Of a DNA stretch of 64,000 nucleotides, positions 1 to 7,757 are shown one piece after another. The DNA is taken from the NCBI GenBank assembly GCA_011390335.1, contig JAABSO010000003.1, positions 62,001 through 126,000 of the forward strand, read 5' to 3'. Source of the stretch: Desulfotignum sp. (lineage in GTDB: Bacteria > Desulfobacterota > Desulfobacteria > Desulfobacterales > Desulfobacteraceae). The notes under the pieces were generated by a model that saw only the letters and a program-made list of their open reading frames with translations, made no database searches and was not told the DNA's origin. Numbering within the stretch: the first letter of the stretch is position 1; each line of letters opens with the position of its first letter. The position numbers were made by a program, and so were the translations under genes.

Positions 1-58
1 CTGAATCTTCGTAAATCGGTTGCCTGTTGAAAAATATTTCTCCGCATATGCCGCACAT
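1..58 (-). CDS. Class II glutamine amidotransferase / asparagine-synthetase-like protein (N-terminal fragment)
   Basis: Only the first 19 codons lie in the window. The peptide begins MCGICGEIFF; the Cys directly after the initiator Met is the catalytic nucleophile of class II (Ntn-type) glutamine amidotransferases, exposed once Met is removed. A ribosome binding site AGGAG sits 7 bases before the ATG, supporting this start. The MCGICGE start is the pattern I associate with AsnB-like proteins, including the amidotransferase that makes N-acetylglutaminylglutamine amide (an osmolyte); which subfamily this is cannot be decided from so short a piece. Confidence 0.8.
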   Translation of the reverse strand, partial: MCGICGEIFFNRQPIYEDS

Positions 59-159
59 AAGTTCTCCTGTTGAAATTGAAACGGGTTAAAAATTGGTTTG
101 GGGTTCAGATAGTCCCAAAGATGGTCAAAAGCGTAGGCTGAACAAGAAAATTGCGCATC

Positions 160-183
160 TAGCTGTCTGTTTCATGACAGCTA
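160..183. other. 8-bp hairpin in the 258-bp divergent intergenic region
   Basis: TAGCTGTC and GACAGCTA form a perfect 8-bp stem around an 8-base loop, between the divergent amidotransferase and Nudix genes. It could be an operator or a transcript hairpin. No convincing promoter pair is evident around it and no U-tract follows, so its role is unassigned. Confidence 0.35.
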
Positions 184-316
184 ATATATAGGATACGCAT
201 GAATTTGTCAATGTGGGGTCGCCGGGTTCAAGGGTTGTGCCGGCAGCTGTTTTCCTGTATGGAATAAAAAGCGATTTTGTAAATGAACTGGCAGTCAGAA
301 TAAAAGGAAGCCTGGA

Positions 317-865
317 ATGGATATAGTGTATTGCAGCATCTGCGGGGACCGGATGGAAGCCAGAATACCGGATGATGATGACCATGTCCGGCCGGTGTGC
401 TGCCGGTGCGGCCATGTCCATTATGAAAACCCGAAACTGGTGGTGGGGTGTATCCCGGTGCTGGGGGACCGGGTGCTGTTGTGCAAAAGAAACATTGCGC
501 CGCAAAAGGGCAAATGGACCCTGCCCGCCGGGTATCTGGAAAACGGGGAATCGGTCCAGGACGGGGCGATGCGCGAAACCCTGGAGGAAACCCGGTCAGA
601 GGTGGAAATCATCGCACCCTACCGGATGTTCAACCTGGTGTTTGTCCACCAGATCTATTTTATGTTCCGGGCAAAGCTGCTGGATGAAAACTTTGGTCCT
701 ACCAAGGAAAGTATGGCGGTGCGTTTATTTCATGAAGCAGATATCCCGTGGGAGGATATCGCTTTTGAGTCGATCCGCCAGACCCTGAAAGATTTTTACC
801 ATGACCGCCCAACGCAGGCATATCCTTTTGAAATAAAGGATATCGCACCACAAAAACCGGCATGA
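317..865 (+). CDS. Nudix hydrolase with N-terminal zinc ribbon
   Basis: A 182-residue cytoplasmic protein predicted to hydrolyse a nucleoside diphosphate linked to another moiety. Residues 7-35 carry two CxxC-like pairs (CSICG, CCRCG), a zinc ribbon of the type found in NADH pyrophosphatase-related Nudix proteins. The Nudix box follows at about 75-97: G-x5-E-x7-RE-TLEE, with the metal-binding REx2EE core intact, but the Gly normally found near the end of the box is Arg (EETRSE). An AGGAAG ribosome binding site precedes the ATG. The gene stands alone and is convergent with the metF-like gene. Substrate cannot be inferred; ADP-ribose or NAD-type substrates are possible from the zinc-ribbon subfamily. 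Confidence 0.88.
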   Translation: MDIVYCSICGDRMEARIPDDDDHVRPVCCRCGHVHYENPKLVVGCIPVLGDRVLLCKRNIAPQKGKWTLPAGYLENGESVQDGAMRETLEETRSEVEIIAPYRMFNLVFVHQIYFMFRAKLLDENFGPTKESMAVRLFHEADIPWEDIAFESIRQTLKDFYHDRPTQAYPFEIKDIAPQKPA

Positions 866-935
866 TCTGTCTTGCCGGACATGAAAAGAATAACCTGAAG
901 ATTTTCCTGCCATGCAGGCTTTTACGGGTTTTTTT

Positions 936-1754
936 TCAAAGAATTTCCGCCAGGATTTCGAACCGTTCAAAGGGCGGCATGACGCAGGCACCGGAAAAAT
1001 ATTTTTTTGCAATTTCCAGCATGGTTTTCGCCTGAACCGTGCCGGTATGCACCGGGTCGTCTGATGTTTCCATCTCCCGGCGCAGGGCTTCCGGCACGGC
1101 GATGCCGTCTACTTTGTCGTTAAGGAAGCAGGCATGTTTAAAGGACAAAAGCGGCAGAATTCCCATGATTTTGGGCACCGGCAGATGCGCACAGGCATCA
1201 GCCAGTGTCCGGGCGGTTTTTTCATCATACACCGGCTGGGTCACGATGAACCGGCACCCGGCTGCCACCTTTTTTTCCAGGCGTTTGATTTCCCCTGCCA
1301 GCCCGCTGCGCTCCGGCCGGAAATCCAGCACCCCGCCCGTGGTGAGTCCTGCCTCATTTCCCATGGTGATCAGCTGGTACACATTCAGGTCATTCACCGG
1401 GGTACAGGCCCCTTTGTGCCGGGCTGCCGACGGATCTCCTGTGATGGCGATGAGGGTGTCGATGCCCAGGGCACGGGCCCCCCACAGTTCAGCCTGAAGT
1501 CCTAAGACATTGTGGTCCCGAACCGTCAGGTGCAAAATGGATGGTTTGCCGGTTTTTTGGGTCAGCAGGTGGCAGAACACCATGGCCGACATCCGCGGTT
1601 TTGCCACCGGGTTGGTGGCGACGCTGAATCCGTCAAAAGCCAGAGATGCGATTTGGGCCAGCTTGTCCAGCAGGGCCTGCGGGTCATTGCCGGCAGGAGG
1701 CACCACCTCGATGGTGGTTACAAATTTGTTGCTGTCGGAAATAAAAAATGACAT
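936..1754 (-). CDS. Methylenetetrahydrofolate reductase family protein
   Basis: A 272-residue TIM-barrel protein of the MetF family, which interconverts 5,10-methylene- and 5-methyl-tetrahydrofolate using flavin. Visible family features are the N-terminal TTIEVVPP strand (catalytic Glu), the HLTVRDHN region, the ITGDP loop and FIVTQPVYD near 180-190. It is slightly shorter than E. coli MetF (about 296), as is common for anaerobe versions of the Wood-Ljungdahl type. GGAGG lies before the ATG. The gene is followed 18 bp upstream by an EEP nuclease gene on the same strand. In a sulfate reducer it may serve methionine synthesis or C1 oxidation; no other C1 gene is adjacent to decide. Confidence 0.85.
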   Translation of the reverse strand: MSFFISDSNKFVTTIEVVPPAGNDPQALLDKLAQIASLAFDGFSVATNPVAKPRMSAMVFCHLLTQKTGKPSILHLTVRDHNVLGLQAELWGARALGIDTLIAITGDPSAARHKGACTPVNDLNVYQLITMGNEAGLTTGGVLDFRPERSGLAGEIKRLEKKVAAGCRFIVTQPVYDEKTARTLADACAHLPVPKIMGILPLLSFKHACFLNDKVDGIAVPEALRREMETSDDPVHTGTVQAKTMLEIAKKYFSGACVMPPFERFEILAEIL

Positions 1755-1772
1755 GGGATGTCTTTCCTCCGG

Positions 1773-2588
1773 TCAAAGGGTAACGGACGGTGCCAGTATG
1801 CCCTGAATCCGGGGCCGGGTCAAATCAAAACCCTGTTCCCAGGTGAAATCGGCAGCCACCGGGAAATGGTCCGAGGGATATTGGGCATCTTTGTGAAAGG
1901 TAAGAACCCTGGGGGTGTCCGGCCGGATATTTCCCCTGTAGAGAATCCAGTCAATGTGGCGGCCGTCGGTTTTTCCGGTAAAGTTGTGAAAGGTGCCGGG
2001 TGGGTTCGACGCAAACACCTCCCTGAAACCGTGGGTCTGAAAAACCTGAAACGCAGATGAATCATGGCCGGCATTGAAATCACCGGTGATGACAACCGGC
2101 AGTCCCCGGGGGAACCGTTTCAAAAAGGTCATGACCAGGTCTGCGCTCCTGGCCTGGACCGCCGGGGCAAAATCAAAGTGGGTGTTTGCGGCCAGAATGG
2201 AGCGGCCCTGCTTTTCAAACCACCCCGCAACGCACTGCCTGGGCCACCGGGACCCGGGCATTTTGGACGGAATATCGGGAAACCGGCTGATGAAATGGTG
2301 ACGGTGCCCCAGGCAGGTCCAGTCTTTGTGAAAAAAGATCATATTGGACTGCCACCAGGGCAGGTTCCGGTTGTACCGGCCGATATAATCATAATCCGTC
2401 AACATATTTTCCAGAAAATCCGCCTGAAAATGGTTCACTTCCTGGAATCCGATGAAATCCATCCGAAGCTGTTTCAGAAACTCTCCGACAACCGCTCTGC
2501 GCCTGTCCCAGTGGTTTTCACCGTCCCTGGCAAGGCCGAACCGCATGTTCATGGTCATTACGCTGAAGGATGCAGAATCTGTTTTCAT
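1773..2588 (-). CDS. Endonuclease/exonuclease/phosphatase (EEP) family hydrolase
   Basis: A 271-residue metal-dependent phosphoesterase. EEP landmarks in order are MNMRFG near residue 14, the catalytic FQEVN Glu near 47, GDFNAG near 168 (Asp/Asn of the active site), DWILYRG near 215, and the closing SDHFPVAADF (Asp-His pair) near 240. There is no signal peptide, so a cytoplasmic location is likely. The family includes nucleases, sphingomyelinase-like enzymes and inositol phosphatases, so the substrate is not predictable. No good ribosome binding site is visible before the chosen ATG. Confidence 0.82.
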   Translation of the reverse strand: MKTDSASFSVMTMNMRFGLARDGENHWDRRRAVVGEFLKQLRMDFIGFQEVNHFQADFLENMLTDYDYIGRYNRNLPWWQSNMIFFHKDWTCLGHRHHFISRFPDIPSKMPGSRWPRQCVAGWFEKQGRSILAANTHFDFAPAVQARSADLVMTFLKRFPRGLPVVITGDFNAGHDSSAFQVFQTHGFREVFASNPPGTFHNFTGKTDGRHIDWILYRGNIRPDTPRVLTFHKDAQYPSDHFPVAADFTWEQGFDLTRPRIQGILAPSVTL

Positions 2589-2644
2589 TTGTCACCATGG
2601 GTTGCATTACAGTCTGCACAGCATGCGTTATTCCCTGTTTTCTG

Positions 2645-3980
2645 TCAACCTTTAAGCAGTGGTTTTTTCTGCGTGACCACCACGGTGATATTGTCCGTGC
2701 CCCTGGCATCCAGTGCCAGGCGGACAAGGGTATGCACGGCCCTGGCAGGTGTGGGAGAGGCACGGTTGCCAGAAGCGGCTGCTGTGCGGTCTGCCAGCCA
2801 CTGCCGTGCCGCATCCGGTGTCTGGAACCGCTGGTCCGGATCTTTTTCACAGGCTTTCAGGATGAATTCGCCCAGGTGCCGGGGCAGGTTTTTCACCAGT
2901 TTTCCAGGATCCGGCAGGGGGGCTGTGCGGACCTGTTTCATGATCCGGGCCGGGTCGGTTGTGTCATAGGGAAGGTGCCCGGTAACCATGTGAAAGGCGG
3001 TAACACCCAAGGAAAACATATCGCTGCGGAAATCAGCAGGCTCGCCGTCAAACAGTTCCGGGGCCAGGTAATTGAAATTTCCCCCCATCAGCAGGGTCAT
3101 CGGTTCCAGGAGGGCAGGCCAGGCCGAAGTCGATGAGTTTGACCTGATGATTGTCGGAAACCATCACATTGGCCGGGTTGATGTCCCGGTGCACCAGTCC
3201 TTTTTCCCCGGCATGAGCCATGGCGGACAGCATCTGTTCCAGATAGGCTGTTGCATGATCCGGCCGGATCTTTTTCTTGTCCGTGATCAGCTGTTCCAGA
3301 GATCTGCCGGTCAAATATTCACAGGCAATGAACACGGTTTTATATTTTGAGGTGATGTACAGGTCCGGGTCCTGTTCCGGGATGCGTTGAAAATCACTTT
3401 TTCTGACAGCCCAGGCATCCATGTCGGTTTCCGCTTCCACATGAAACCCCATGGGTTCGCCTGTGGCCAAAGACATCATCCCCACGATGTCTCCTTCGCT
3501 GCGGTGGCCAACCGGGTGCAGGCCTGTCCGGGTTTCCACAAGTTCAAGGCAGGATCCCTGCTGGATGATGTAAGCGGTCCGGGTCGTTACGCCCTGGGTG
3601 ATGAACCGGGTGCCCCTGGAAATCTGGACCATTTCCAGGTTGTTGAGGATCGGGGATGCGGAAAACGGGTGGATAAACCGCAAAAACTTGGTGCGGATGT
3701 TGGCACTGCTCTCCTGGGCCCGCACCAGTTTGTAAAAATCGCATGCCAGACAGGAGGTCTGTTTTTCGGCAAATGTGCCCTGGACCTGCCCGTGGCACAG
3801 GGTCCCGGCCACAGCCCAGCAGAACCGGCCCCCGCAGGTGCCGCTGTTGGTGCCGTCATGGGATATGTCTTTGGCTGCCGGGCAGACCCCCAGCGCCTTT
3901 GCATGCCGGCCGTCAGGTTCCCGGCCGCACCGCATATATTCCCAGCAGTTGGTTCTGGCGGCCATGAAACCCTTCTTCAC
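2645..3980 (-). pseudogene. Frameshifted two-CW / cyclic-nucleotide-binding / Ser-Thr kinase protein with missing segments
   Basis: Two overlapping frames together encode one protein. Residues 12-85 form a Cys-rich two-CW module (CWEYMRCG, GVCPAA, CWAVAGTLC, SCLACDFY). Residues about 100-215 look like a cNMP-binding sensor domain. A kinase C-lobe follows with HRDINPANV and IDFGLA. The frame breaks at a run of six G on the coding strand (3081-3086); one G fewer would continue into GGNFNYLAPEL and the rest of the C-lobe. The kinase lacks the glycine loop and the VAIK-type lysine, passing directly from the sensor to the hinge EYLTGRSLEQL. The last 30 residues (GTDNITVVV) resemble the tail of a PP2C phosphatase without its body. 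The GTG start overlaps the upstream hemerythrin stop by 4 bases. Likely inactive, unless the frameshift is a sequencing error. Confidence 0.72.
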
Positions 3981-4540
3981 CAGCTGCCCGTTATGTCAGA
4001 GAGTTCATCTGCCAGGGCCTGGTGTTTTTCAAGAAACCTGCCGGATTTGTCGAACCGGCGGGCCTGTTCCGCAAACTGGCCTGTGAGGCTGTCGTTTTCT
4101 TCTGTGGAAAGAGATTTTTCCGCCATGGGAAAAAAGAGGTGGTCCTCCGTGTGGATATGGCGGTGCAGCAGGGATACATACACGCTAAGATGCTCCAGCA
4201 CCAGGGTGACGGCCATTTCGTCATTTTTTTCGTACCGTTCCAGGGCGCGTGTGATCTGGGCCATGCACTGTCTGCACCGGTCGTGCTGGTACCGGAGAGC
4301 CCCCATGGCTGTGTTCAGTTCCCCCTGTTTTTTGTAGGACAGCAGCCCGAACAATAAAAACTCCTCCTTGAAATGATGAAACCGGTCGGCAAACTCGGAA
4401 CAGAAGATCCCCGCTTTTTCAAAGAAGATCATTGGTTCCGGAATGCCTGTTTCCAGTGCCTGCCGGGTTTCATCCAGCAGGTCCAGTACCTGTTTGATCA
4501 GCACATGTTCTTTTGTCAGTATCCGGGTTACATGCATCAC
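3977..4540 (-). CDS. Hemerythrin HHE-domain protein
   Basis: A 187-residue cytoplasmic four-helix protein predicted to bind a diiron centre. Iron-ligand candidates are the EH pair near residue 11, HHFKEE near 54, a further His near 88, and the C-terminal HRHIHTEDHLFF near 128. Such HHE proteins handle oxygen, NO or iron-sulfur repair in anaerobes. The stop overlaps the GTG of the downstream sensor/kinase gene (GTGA), so the two are probably translationally coupled and the hemerythrin may have acted with that sensor. A GGAGGT-type ribosome binding site precedes the ATG. Confidence 0.85.
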   Translation of the reverse strand: MMHVTRILTKEHVLIKQVLDLLDETRQALETGIPEPMIFFEKAGIFCSEFADRFHHFKEEFLLFGLLSYKKQGELNTAMGALRYQHDRCRQCMAQITRALERYEKNDEMAVTLVLEHLSVYVSLLHRHIHTEDHLFFPMAEKSLSTEENDSLTGQFAEQARRFDKSGRFLEKHQALADELSDITGSW

Positions 4541-4630
4541 ACACCTCCTTTGACAGGCGGTTTGTCCACTTGTTTCAAAAAGGATCTTTCATGTCAGATG
4601 AACGGATTGATGTCAGGCCGGTCATCAGCA

Positions 4631-4707
4631 GGGGTCAGGCCCGCATTATTGCGTTTTCGACACTTGGCCCAATTTTTGGTAAAACACAATAAACCAGGCT
4701 TGACCCC
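4631..4707. repeat. Degenerate GGGGTCAGGC inverted-repeat element
   Basis: The left arm starts GGGGTCAGGC and the right arm ends GGCTTGACCCC; both carry TTATTG/CAATAA and GTTTT/AAAAC further in, giving an imperfect 27-base stem around a 23-base centre. The outer motif matches the elements at 43473-43568 and 55483-55660. It sits in the 408-bp gap between the hemerythrin gene and the hdrC-like gene, with no reading frame. Confidence 0.65.
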
Positions 4708-4767
4708 GTTCATCTTCGCTGCAGGCCAGTTGCATTATTATATATCACGACCGGGTCTATGGAAAGA

Positions 4768-4781
4768 TTGATTTATGTCAA
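4768..4781. promoter_or_regulatory. FNR/HcpR-type box upstream of hdrC-like gene (distal)
   Basis: TTGAT-TTAT-GTCAA, a hybrid of the FNR (TTGAT/ATCAA) and HcpR (TTGAC/GTCAA) half sites, 167 bp upstream of the hdrC-like start. A second, perfect box lies 73 bp closer to the gene. Which CRP/FNR regulator binds cannot be told from sequence. Confidence 0.5.
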
Positions 4782-4854
4782 GGCTTTTCAATGAAACGCC
4801 CGGTCCCGGCCACACCATGATCCTGGCGGTTCCATCGGATTTATTTGATCCTGA

Positions 4855-4868
4855 TTGATATATATCAA
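4855..4868. promoter_or_regulatory. Perfect FNR-type box upstream of hdrC-like gene
   Basis: TTGAT-ATAT-ATCAA, a perfect FNR palindrome, ending 80 bp before the hdrC-like ATG, at a distance compatible with activation. FNR/HcpR-family regulators in anaerobes respond to NO or redox state. The same class of box occurs upstream of hcp and of a small unknown gene in this window. Confidence 0.6.
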
Positions 4869-4948
4869 GGAAATGGGCATGGTCAGTGTATATAATCCCG
4901 ATATGTGACATTAAATAACAGACAACCATAAAATTCAAAGGCCCTGAT

Positions 4949-5503
4949 ATGGATGCCATTACATTGACCTCGGAGTCAAACAATTTTTTACACGCTGTCC
5001 AGGAAATGAGCCGGTCGGACTTGAGCCGCTGCTGGCACTGCCTTTGCTGCAGCGGCGGGTGTCCATTTGCAAAGGATATGGATATTCTTCCCAATGTTGT
5101 CATCCGCATGGTTCAAATGGGATTGAAAGAAAAAGTGTTGACCAGTTCCGCCATCTGGCTATGCGTGGGCTGCAACACCTGTTCCATGGAATGTCCCAAT
5201 GCAGTGGATATGGCAGCGATGATGGATGCGCTTCGCCGCATGGCTATTCAGGAAAAGGTGAAAATAGCGGAACCCGCTGTTTTGTCATTTCATCAAAAAG
5301 TGATCGATTCCATTTCCCGATATGGCCGGACCCATAAACTGGAAATCATGATGCGGTATAAACTGTCTGAAAAGGATTTTTTTTCGGATATGGATCTGGG
5401 TCTGAGAATGCTTTCCAGACGAAAGCTGGATCTCATGCCCTCAAAAGTAAAGAATAAACAACAGATTCAAGGGTTGTTCAAATTAGCGGAAGACTTGTCA
5501 TGA
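4949..5503 (+). CDS. HdrC-like 4Fe-4S ferredoxin subunit
   Basis: A 184-residue soluble protein with two [4Fe-4S] motifs of heterodisulfide reductase subunit C type: CxxCxxCxxxCP at residues 28-39 (CWHCLCCSGGCP) and CVGCNTCSMECP near 73-84. HdrC passes electrons to HdrB, the thiol/disulfide or bifurcation partner. The stop codon overlaps an ATG (ATGA at 5500) that begins the HdrB remnant downstream, which is the normal hdrC-hdrB layout. Two FNR-type boxes lie upstream. With its HdrB partner damaged, the protein may be orphaned or serve another complex. Confidence 0.85.
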   Translation: MDAITLTSESNNFLHAVQEMSRSDLSRCWHCLCCSGGCPFAKDMDILPNVVIRMVQMGLKEKVLTSSAIWLCVGCNTCSMECPNAVDMAAMMDALRRMAIQEKVKIAEPAVLSFHQKVIDSISRYGRTHKLEIMMRYKLSEKDFFSDMDLGLRMLSRRKLDLMPSKVKNKQQIQGLFKLAEDLS

Positions 5504-5990
5504 CTTTTTCACACAAAGAACTGAACTACTTTCCGGTCTGTTCAAAAACCTGACCGGCCGGTTGAAGGGATTGAAAATTGCACCCTATTACGGGTGTATG
5601 CTGGCACGACCTCCCCGGATGAACAAAATACCGAATCATTACGGCTTGATTGAAAGAACCATGACCTCTCTGGGCGGTGATCCGGTTCAATGGGGCTTTT
5701 CCAATACCTGTTGCGGTACGTTTTTGTCAGTCAGTCGGCCTTTGATCGCATCCAATCTGGTGAACCGCATCATGAAAGGGGCGATTCAATCCGGCGCGGA
5801 ATGTATTGTCACGGCGTGTGTCATGTGTCATCTGAATCTCGAGATTCGATGTGCACCTGAAAATCGAATCCCGGTGTTTCATTTTTCTGAAATTCTGTCT
5901 CTGGCCCGTGACGGAAAAGCATCCAAAGAATGGCTGAACCGTCATCTGATCGATCCGACACCAGTATTGAAAACGCGGTGGCAGGTGTGA
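5500..5990 (+). pseudogene. hdrB remnant with the first CCG domain deleted
   Basis: An ATG overlapping the hdrC stop opens a 17-codon peptide containing NYFPVCS, which resembles the HdrB start (YFPGCS type), then hits TGA at 5551. In another frame, from about 5502, the sequence reads ELLSGLFKNLTGRLKGLKIA and continues as the C-terminal half of HdrB: APYYGC, NTCCGTFLSVSRP (CCG motif) and CVMCHLNLE. The first CCG domain, about 130 residues, is absent between the two, so a deletion with frame change is the simplest account. The residual frame could be translated from a TTG at 5562 as a single-CCG protein. HdrB would normally carry the noncubane cluster that cleaves disulfides. Confidence 0.7.
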
Positions 5991-6034
5991 CCTCAGTTTT
6001 CCACATCTGGGGTGACATGCATGAGCCTGCTTCT

Positions 6035-7060
6035 TTATGTCAGTTTGTACTCTTCTCGAAGGGTTTCCGACATAAAACGGGTTAGTTGAAACGCTTTTTC
6101 AACGGTTTTTTCCCGATCCTTGTTTACCAGACAGCAGGTGGCCGGAGAGATCAGGCTCTGTGCCAGGATCTGATCCAGCGGTATCCCTTTTTTGTCCAGG
6201 GCGTTCCACACGGTTTTGAGCCGGAAAGCCAGCAGGTCCAGATTTTGTGTTTCAAAGGTCTCCATGCCGGTGGGCACGATGCCCCACACCAGGATGCCGC
6301 CTTTGTCCAGAAATTTTTTGACGGACCGGGTGCTGGCGGCAAAGATGTCTGCATTGGTATAGATATCCAGGGACAGAATATCCATGTCCAGGCCCAGCAG
6401 AAAATCCCAGTCCGGGTTGCCGCACAGATGAATGCCCCGGGGCCGGTCAATGGTTGAAAAGAAAAGATCCAGATCCTGTTTCGCCTTTTGTTCCCCATAC
6501 CCGGACATGGCGGAAAATACGAACTGCATGCCTGGTTCGTCAATGAACATGAATGCGTTGGGGTTTTTCTGTTTGAGTTTTGTCAGCTGCACATTGATGC
6601 GCTGTGCCATAAACTCGAACATGAACGGCCGCACCGTATCATCAAACAGAATGGGCCGCTCATCCTGGTCCAGAACATTGAATCCGAAACTCACCGGGCC
6701 TTCCAACTGACCCCGGATGGCCGGACGATCCGACAGATCCAGGTCCAGGAACCGGTGGTACACCGCAGAATAGGTCTCACTGACATCAAAATAATCCGGG
6801 TCGTCAAAATGGGCCATGGTTTCTTCAAATTCTGCGATGAACCGGTTCATGGAAAACCGCAGGGTCTTTTTTTCCAGGTCCAGAAGGATCCCGGGGAAAT
6901 GCTCTGCTGCCTGGACATACATGTCCTCATAATAGTTGAGATGGGGCAGTTGGGGCCAGAACGGGATATCCAGGGTGAGGGCCGCCTTGATTGCCTGGTC
7001 CACATCCGTGTGCGGCATCACCGCCATGGCAGTGGTCAGCAGATTACCGGGTATGGGCAT
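6035..7060 (-). CDS. Cobalamin-independent methionine synthase / uroporphyrinogen decarboxylase superfamily protein
   Basis: A 341-residue TIM-barrel protein resembling the C-terminal catalytic half of MetE and archaeal-type core methionine synthases. Features are IDEPGMQF near residue 180, HLCGN near 220 (His and Cys zinc-ligand candidates), and ISPATCCL near 305 with a further Cys. It lacks the N-terminal barrel of full MetE (about 750 residues). Methyl transfer to a thiol is the likely chemistry; the methyl donor may be a corrinoid protein as in other short forms. The start at 7060 is chosen because AAGGAGA lies just before it; that ribosome binding site is inside the last codons of the small upstream gene, so the two are coupled. 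Confidence 0.72.
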   Translation of the reverse strand: MPIPGNLLTTAMAVMPHTDVDQAIKAALTLDIPFWPQLPHLNYYEDMYVQAAEHFPGILLDLEKKTLRFSMNRFIAEFEETMAHFDDPDYFDVSETYSAVYHRFLDLDLSDRPAIRGQLEGPVSFGFNVLDQDERPILFDDTVRPFMFEFMAQRINVQLTKLKQKNPNAFMFIDEPGMQFVFSAMSGYGEQKAKQDLDLFFSTIDRPRGIHLCGNPDWDFLLGLDMDILSLDIYTNADIFAASTRSVKKFLDKGGILVWGIVPTGMETFETQNLDLLAFRLKTVWNALDKKGIPLDQILAQSLISPATCCLVNKDREKTVEKAFQLTRFMSETLREEYKLT

Positions 7061-7061
7061 G

Positions 7062-7328
7062 TCATTCTCCTTTTGTTTCTTCAGATGTGATGGTTGCTTT
7101 TGCACGTTGTTTTTTCATAGCCTGAACCATTTTTTTCATTTTTTCAACATCAATCTCCGGATCACCGACCACAGGCATGGAAAGTGGTTGCGTGACATGG
7201 GCCAGATACGCTTCCACACCCGGCGGCCGGTCAACATCCGGGAGAATTCCTGATTCCAGCTGAAATACGAACCCCCCGAACTGGATACCGATGGCAATGA
7301 CAATGGCCAAAATATGATCTGACACCAT
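7062..7328 (-). CDS. Small unknown protein coupled to the MetE-like gene
   Basis: The 88-residue frame ends two bases before the MetE-like ATG and contains its ribosome binding site, which argues that it is real. It has a short hydrophobic stretch (ILAIVIAIGIQFGG) and a charged, Lys-rich C-terminus. I do not recognise a family. The start is uncertain: GGAG touches the ATG at 7328, while a better AGGAG-spaced ATG lies about 55 bases further upstream in a different frame (MTGKRSFIG), so a small frameshift may have broken a longer gene. Confidence 0.45.
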   Translation of the reverse strand: MVSDHILAIVIAIGIQFGGFVFQLESGILPDVDRPPGVEAYLAHVTQPLSMPVVGDPEIDVEKMKKMVQAMKKQRAKATITSEETKGE

Positions 7329-7557
7329 CTCCGGATAGTTAAGAAAGAACCGATAAAAGATCTTTTGCCGGTCATATGTGCAGACTCCTGTTTGTTCAAT
7401 ACGTCTTACAAACAATATTAAAAATGGGTGCCGAAGGCGCTTTGCCCTCTTGTTTCTTGTATCTATTTTCTTTTTTAGCACGGCCGGCCTCTGGTTGAAT
7501 TGATTCCTGTCAAGTTGAAGATTGCCTGTGTGAATATTAAAGAAGGTAGCTGCCCAG

Positions 7558-7713
7558 GGATCTGACGTGTCAGGCATCGTGTTCGCCCCGGATGATGCTT
7601 CCCTTATCCAGCAGGCAGTCAACACCCATTTGGCAGACGGGTGTGATCTGATTCTACTCACCGGCGGTATGAGCGTGGATCCAGACGATGTCACCAGAAA
7701 GGGCAGGCCCTAA
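7558..7713 (+). pseudogene. Molybdopterin-binding (MoCF/MoaB-like) domain remnant
   Basis: The plus frame reads FAPDDASLIQQAVNTHLADG then CDLILLTGGMSVDPDDVT and stops at TAA. GGMSVDPDDVT is the signature loop of the MoCF-type molybdopterin-binding fold found in MoeA, MogA and CinA relatives. An in-frame stop lies just upstream (7531-7533) and the domain is cut off directly after the signature. A short KIACVNIKEGSCPG segment in a neighbouring frame just upstream may be a further piece. Regions 7329-7557 and 7714-7757 hold nothing else that I can support. Confidence 0.6.
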
Positions 7714-7757
7714 GGACCGGATGGCGATTCAGGGACTCTATTTCAGGGGGAAATGGC

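Noticed and set aside
7062..7694. 210-codon minus-strand frame as a single protein
   Set aside because: Its first 120 codons are antisense to the MoCF remnant or non-coding; only the 88-codon end, coupled to the MetE-like gene, looks real.
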